Assembly (NCBI RefSeq): GCF_000959365.1 | Contig: NZ_CP009555.1 | Location: forward strand, 62,001 to 126,000 | Length of the DNA stretch: 64,000 bases | Reading direction: 5' to 3' | Origin: Burkholderia oklahomensis C6786 | Lineage (GTDB): Bacteria > Pseudomonadota > Gammaproteobacteria > Burkholderiales > Burkholderiaceae | Shown: one piece after another, positions 62,039-64,000 of the stretch | How positions within the stretch are numbered: position 1 is the stretch's first letter | Layout of the letters: each line of letters opens with the position of its first letter | Notes under the pieces: model-generated | What the model was told of the DNA's origin: nothing | The model's database searches: none | What the model saw: the letters and a program-made list of their open reading frames with translations, nothing else | Position numbers and translations under genes: made by a program

Positions 62039-62353
62039 ATGAAAAACCTCATTGCTTCACTTTGCGCCGTAGTCGCGTTGGCCGGCTGTTCGGACAGTCA
62101 CCTGAAGGTTCGGCTAACCAACAATCCCGCCTTCCCGGAGATACCGCGCCTGCGCCTCACTGCAATCGATCAAGACGTGACCGTCAGCGGCGTAAAAGTC
62201 AACGACGGCGAGTGCCCGCTGAACATGCTCGAACGATTCCCTCGAACGATTCCGAAAGGATCGAGCGATACGGTCGACATTCTGTCGTCATGCGACACCG
62301 TAAAGAGCGTTGCCATCAAGACCGACGATGGCACCTTCAACTTCTCTTTTTGA
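62039..62353 (+). CDS. Small lipoprotein of unknown function
   Basis: A protein of 104 residues with AAGGAG before ATG 62039. The signal MKNLIASLCAVVALAGCSDS has a lipobox (LAGC). The mature part (HLKVRLTNNPAFPEIPRLRL, VTVSGVKVNDGECPLNMLERFP) is beta-rich with two further Cys that may pair. No family was recognised. It is 13 bases ahead of the next exported protein, so the two are probably cotranscribed. Confidence 0.75.
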   Translation: MKNLIASLCAVVALAGCSDSHLKVRLTNNPAFPEIPRLRLTAIDQDVTVSGVKVNDGECPLNMLERFPRTIPKGSSDTVDILSSCDTVKSVAIKTDDGTFNFSF

Positions 62354-62366
62354 AAGGAAATCGACT

Positions 62367-62708
62367 ATGAAACAGATCCTTGCGCTGCTCGCTGCTGCCT
62401 GTGCGTTCACAACCGTCCATGCTGGTACCACGTGCGTCTATACAAAGACAAAGACGTTGCCGAACTACAGCCTCGCCCTCGTACATCCGGTCACGGTCTA
62501 TAAGGAACCCAATGTGACGTCCGAATCGAAGCAGATCACGGAAGTCGGCGCATACTACGTGATTGCCCGAACGAGCAGCTTCATCAAGCTCGCCGACGCA
62601 CGCTATTACGAGAAGAATCCGGCGTATGCGTTCGCTGGATGGGCGAAGAAGGACGATTTCGACGTCGTCGCATATCGCAACTGCGTCGCAGCCTCGGCAT
62701 CTGAGTAA
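62367..62708 (+). CDS. Small periplasmic protein, SH3-like
   Basis: A protein of 113 residues with AAAGGAAA before ATG 62367. The signal peptide is MKQILALLAAACAFTTVHAG. The mature part reads TTCVYTKTKTLPNYSLALVHPVTVYKEPNVTSESKQITEVGAYYVIARTSSFIKLADARYY and then AFAGWAKKDDF, which recalls bacterial SH3 domains (a 'V.V.KEPN' start and a 'G.WAKKDD' end). That link is weak. Two Cys may form a disulfide. Confidence 0.7.
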   Translation: MKQILALLAAACAFTTVHAGTTCVYTKTKTLPNYSLALVHPVTVYKEPNVTSESKQITEVGAYYVIARTSSFIKLADARYYEKNPAYAFAGWAKKDDFDVVAYRNCVAASASE

Positions 62709-63015
62709 TCTCCGACGATCACAACGGGCGCAGGGAAGTTCCCTGCGGTGCACTGCGTCATTTTATTTTTTTGTCCGACCAGTTCGAGAGCGCGCCGCAT
62801 AGTCTTTGAACGACCGGCAGTTGGCGAACCGGGAGGCTATCTGCCCATGCCGGCAGCGATCGTTATCCCACCGATAGACCGACCTCTGCCTTCATTGGAT
62901 GCGGCTTACGGTAGCAATCCATTGAGGAATTGGGAAGGCCCCGTCGCACGATCACCAAAATTCGAGGCCTATAGAAAACCCGCCGAAGCGGGTTGGTTGC
63001 CAGCAATATTGCCAA
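62709..63015. other. Spacer before the Lys-rich gene, with its terminator
   Basis: About 305 bases. A hairpin at 62977-62994 ends the minus-strand 48-residue gene. Apart from that no gene is supported; the open frame across the stretch lacks homology. Confidence 0.35.
62977..62994 (-). terminator. Rho-independent terminator of the Lys-rich gene
   Basis: Read on the minus strand: AACCCGC-TTCG-GCGGGTT followed by TTCTAT. The 7-base stem has a stable TTCG tetraloop and lies 21 bases after the stop of the 48-residue gene. Confidence 0.8.
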
Positions 63016-63162
63016 CTACTTCCCCTTCGGTTTCGATTTTGGCGCTGGTGGCTTTTTCGCCTGCGCTAGATCGGAGCCCGCAACAGACTTCTGGGCAGGA
63101 GTGCTCTTTCTGTTGGCAAGTTGCTTGCTTGCCAACGATGCGTCTTTTTTACCCGTAGTCAT
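63016..63162 (-). CDS. 48-residue Lys-rich protein
   Basis: ATG 63162, with AGAAGAGG just before it, encodes MTTGKKDASLASKQLANRKS, then TPAQKSVAGSDLAQAKKPPA and ends PKSKPKGK. The protein is strongly basic, low in hydrophobic residues and probably disordered, with a Lys/Pro tail like that of nucleic-acid-binding or histone H1-like proteins. A terminator follows. Function unknown. Confidence 0.7.
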   Translation of the reverse strand: MTTGKKDASLASKQLANRKSTPAQKSVAGSDLAQAKKPPAPKSKPKGK

Positions 63163-63319
63163 CAACACCTCTTCTAGAAGACGGTCAATTTTTACTACGT
63201 ACTCAATGTATGACGATTATTTTGATCTCGGCGAGTAGAGTTTACCCGAGATACGGAAGCTCCTCGGCCTCCCGCGCCTCACGTCGCCCTACACGCCCTC
63301 TAACGTACCAGTTTTGCGA

Positions 63320-63973
63320 CTAGTACGATGCCGCGTCCGTTTCAACGGAACCCTCTCCTGGTGAATCAACCGTTGGCGCCTTCTTGTGGGTACGACGAAT
63401 GATCGTTCGTCGCGTCGCGTGCTTATTCGAGTTCACCGTCGATTTCAGCTCCGGCGGAACCAATTGAGGTGACGCCACCGGTACTTGGATACTCTGCGCA
63501 ACAGCTTGATTGGGGGCGAAATATCTATAGCCGAAGAATGTACATAGCCCCACCAGGATCAAATTAACAACAACTAGCCCTCGGATATTCCAACGACTGA
63601 TCGCTGTTGGTGTCGACCGTGATGTCACGATACTGGCGGTAGTCGTCGTCAGTTTCTTGTTGAGTTCGTTGACGATTTCATCTCGTGCAGTCAGCTTCCC
63701 CTTGAGTTCCTCCACCTCGCCAGTAAATTCTCGGATCGTTTCATTCTGCTGAGCCGACATTTTCTCCAGTTGAGCAATTCGATTCGAAGCATCACGAAAT
63801 CGTTTAAGTGCCTCGTCCGCCTCACGCCTCGCATCATCCTGCCTGTTGCGAGCATCTTCAACTGCCTCGTTAAGCCTGGTCACGTCCCGCTCCAGGAACT
63901 CAAAAGAACGTCGGTCACTAATAACACGTCCTGCCAGAAACCCCGTCTGAAGGACGTGACGAATCCTGTTCAC
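63320..63973 (-). CDS. Coiled-coil single-pass membrane protein (may extend past right edge)
   Basis: A protein of 217 residues from GTG 63973 (GAGG before it); the frame stays open to the window edge, so the start may lie outside. A long coiled coil (LERDVTRLNEAVEDARNRQDDARREADEALKRF to KGKLTARDEIVNELNKKLTTT) precedes one membrane helix (IRGLVVVNLILVGLCTFFGYRYF) and a basic, Pro-rich tail (TRRTIIRRTHKKAPTVDSPGEG). No known family. Its codon use is less G+C-rich than the left half of the window, like the rest of the island. Confidence 0.7.
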   Translation of the reverse strand: MNRIRHVLQTGFLAGRVISDRRSFEFLERDVTRLNEAVEDARNRQDDARREADEALKRFRDASNRIAQLEKMSAQQNETIREFTGEVEELKGKLTARDEIVNELNKKLTTTTASIVTSRSTPTAISRWNIRGLVVVNLILVGLCTFFGYRYFAPNQAVAQSIQVPVASPQLVPPELKSTVNSNKHATRRTIIRRTHKKAPTVDSPGEGSVETDAASY

Positions 63974-64000
63974 GTGCGCCTCTTCGAGCGCATCTGTCGT

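Overview
The window looks like accessory DNA from a Burkholderia-type beta-proteobacterium. The basis is the very high G+C, the family of type VI secretion (T6SS) VgrG/Tle1/DUF3304 genes, the IS types (IS3, IS66, IS256, IS481) and the style of the metabolic genes. The genus is inferred, and no rRNA or tRNA gene was recognised. Much of the window is mobile-element debris holding several separate cargo blocks.

Block 1 (1-16.5 kb) is a T6SS payload region, mostly on the minus strand. Reading in the direction of transcription from 12.4 kb it has: a VgrG spike; a DUF4123 adaptor; two tandem DUF3304 lipoproteins (Tli1-type immunity) coupled by 4-bp overlaps to a Tle1 phospholipase; a second VgrG whose C-terminal extension carries an HEMTH zinc-protease motif; a small secreted protein (probable immunity) with a decayed second copy; and the start of a third VgrG at the left edge. 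A PAAR tip gene and a membrane protein run on the plus strand, and a tssF without its usual partners closes the block.

Block 2 (16.8-23.06 kb) is an IS cluster: an IS3 pair, an IS3/IS407 remnant, an in-frame IS481/IS256 chimeric transposase and an IS66 element. Caught between them is an intact close homologue of the Salmonella/Shigella type III effector phosphothreonine lyase SpvC/OspF (18345-19064).

Block 3 (23.5-51.3 kb) is the most unusual part, a two-operon cluster I cannot match to a known pathway. A LysR regulator precedes a tightly packed plus-strand operon (24.6-39.7 kb): MFS transporter, amidohydrolase, a 16-residue peptide gene with a strong ribosome-binding site followed by an mRNA hairpin, a PqqD-like recognition domain fused to a heme-oxygenase-like (candidate diiron) domain, a helical orphan, an aminotransferase, a DinB protein, a 2-hydroxyacid dehydrogenase, a class II aldolase-like protein, a DMT transporter, a complete peptide ABC importer and an acetylpolyamine-amidohydrolase-like deacylase. 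A convergent minus-strand operon (50.6-42.4 kb) adds an amidinotransferase, a diadenylate-cyclase-like protein, an FMN 2-hydroxyacid oxidase, a second aminotransferase, a glycosyltransferase, an esterase and a nucleotide-sugar dehydrogenase. Between the operons lie a frameshifted DUF4157 (eCIS-type) protein and a LysE exporter. The working model is a peptide-scaffolded (RiPP-like) pathway, possibly to a guanidino-containing product. This is inference.

Block 4 (51.06-54.5 kb) is a methyltransferase fragment cut by an IS3 remnant that is itself split by a decayed IS66 element (inverted repeats visible at 51691 and 54326).

Block 5 (54.5-64 kb) is an integrase-led island of lower G+C. It has a possible HEPN protein, a 30-residue peptide gene with its own terminator, a frameshifted pentapeptide-repeat membrane protein, a nucleotidyltransferase, an unknown gene interrupted by a complete IS256 element, the C-terminal SGNH domain of an O-acyltransferase, two small exported proteins, a 48-residue Lys-rich protein and a coiled-coil membrane protein at the right edge.
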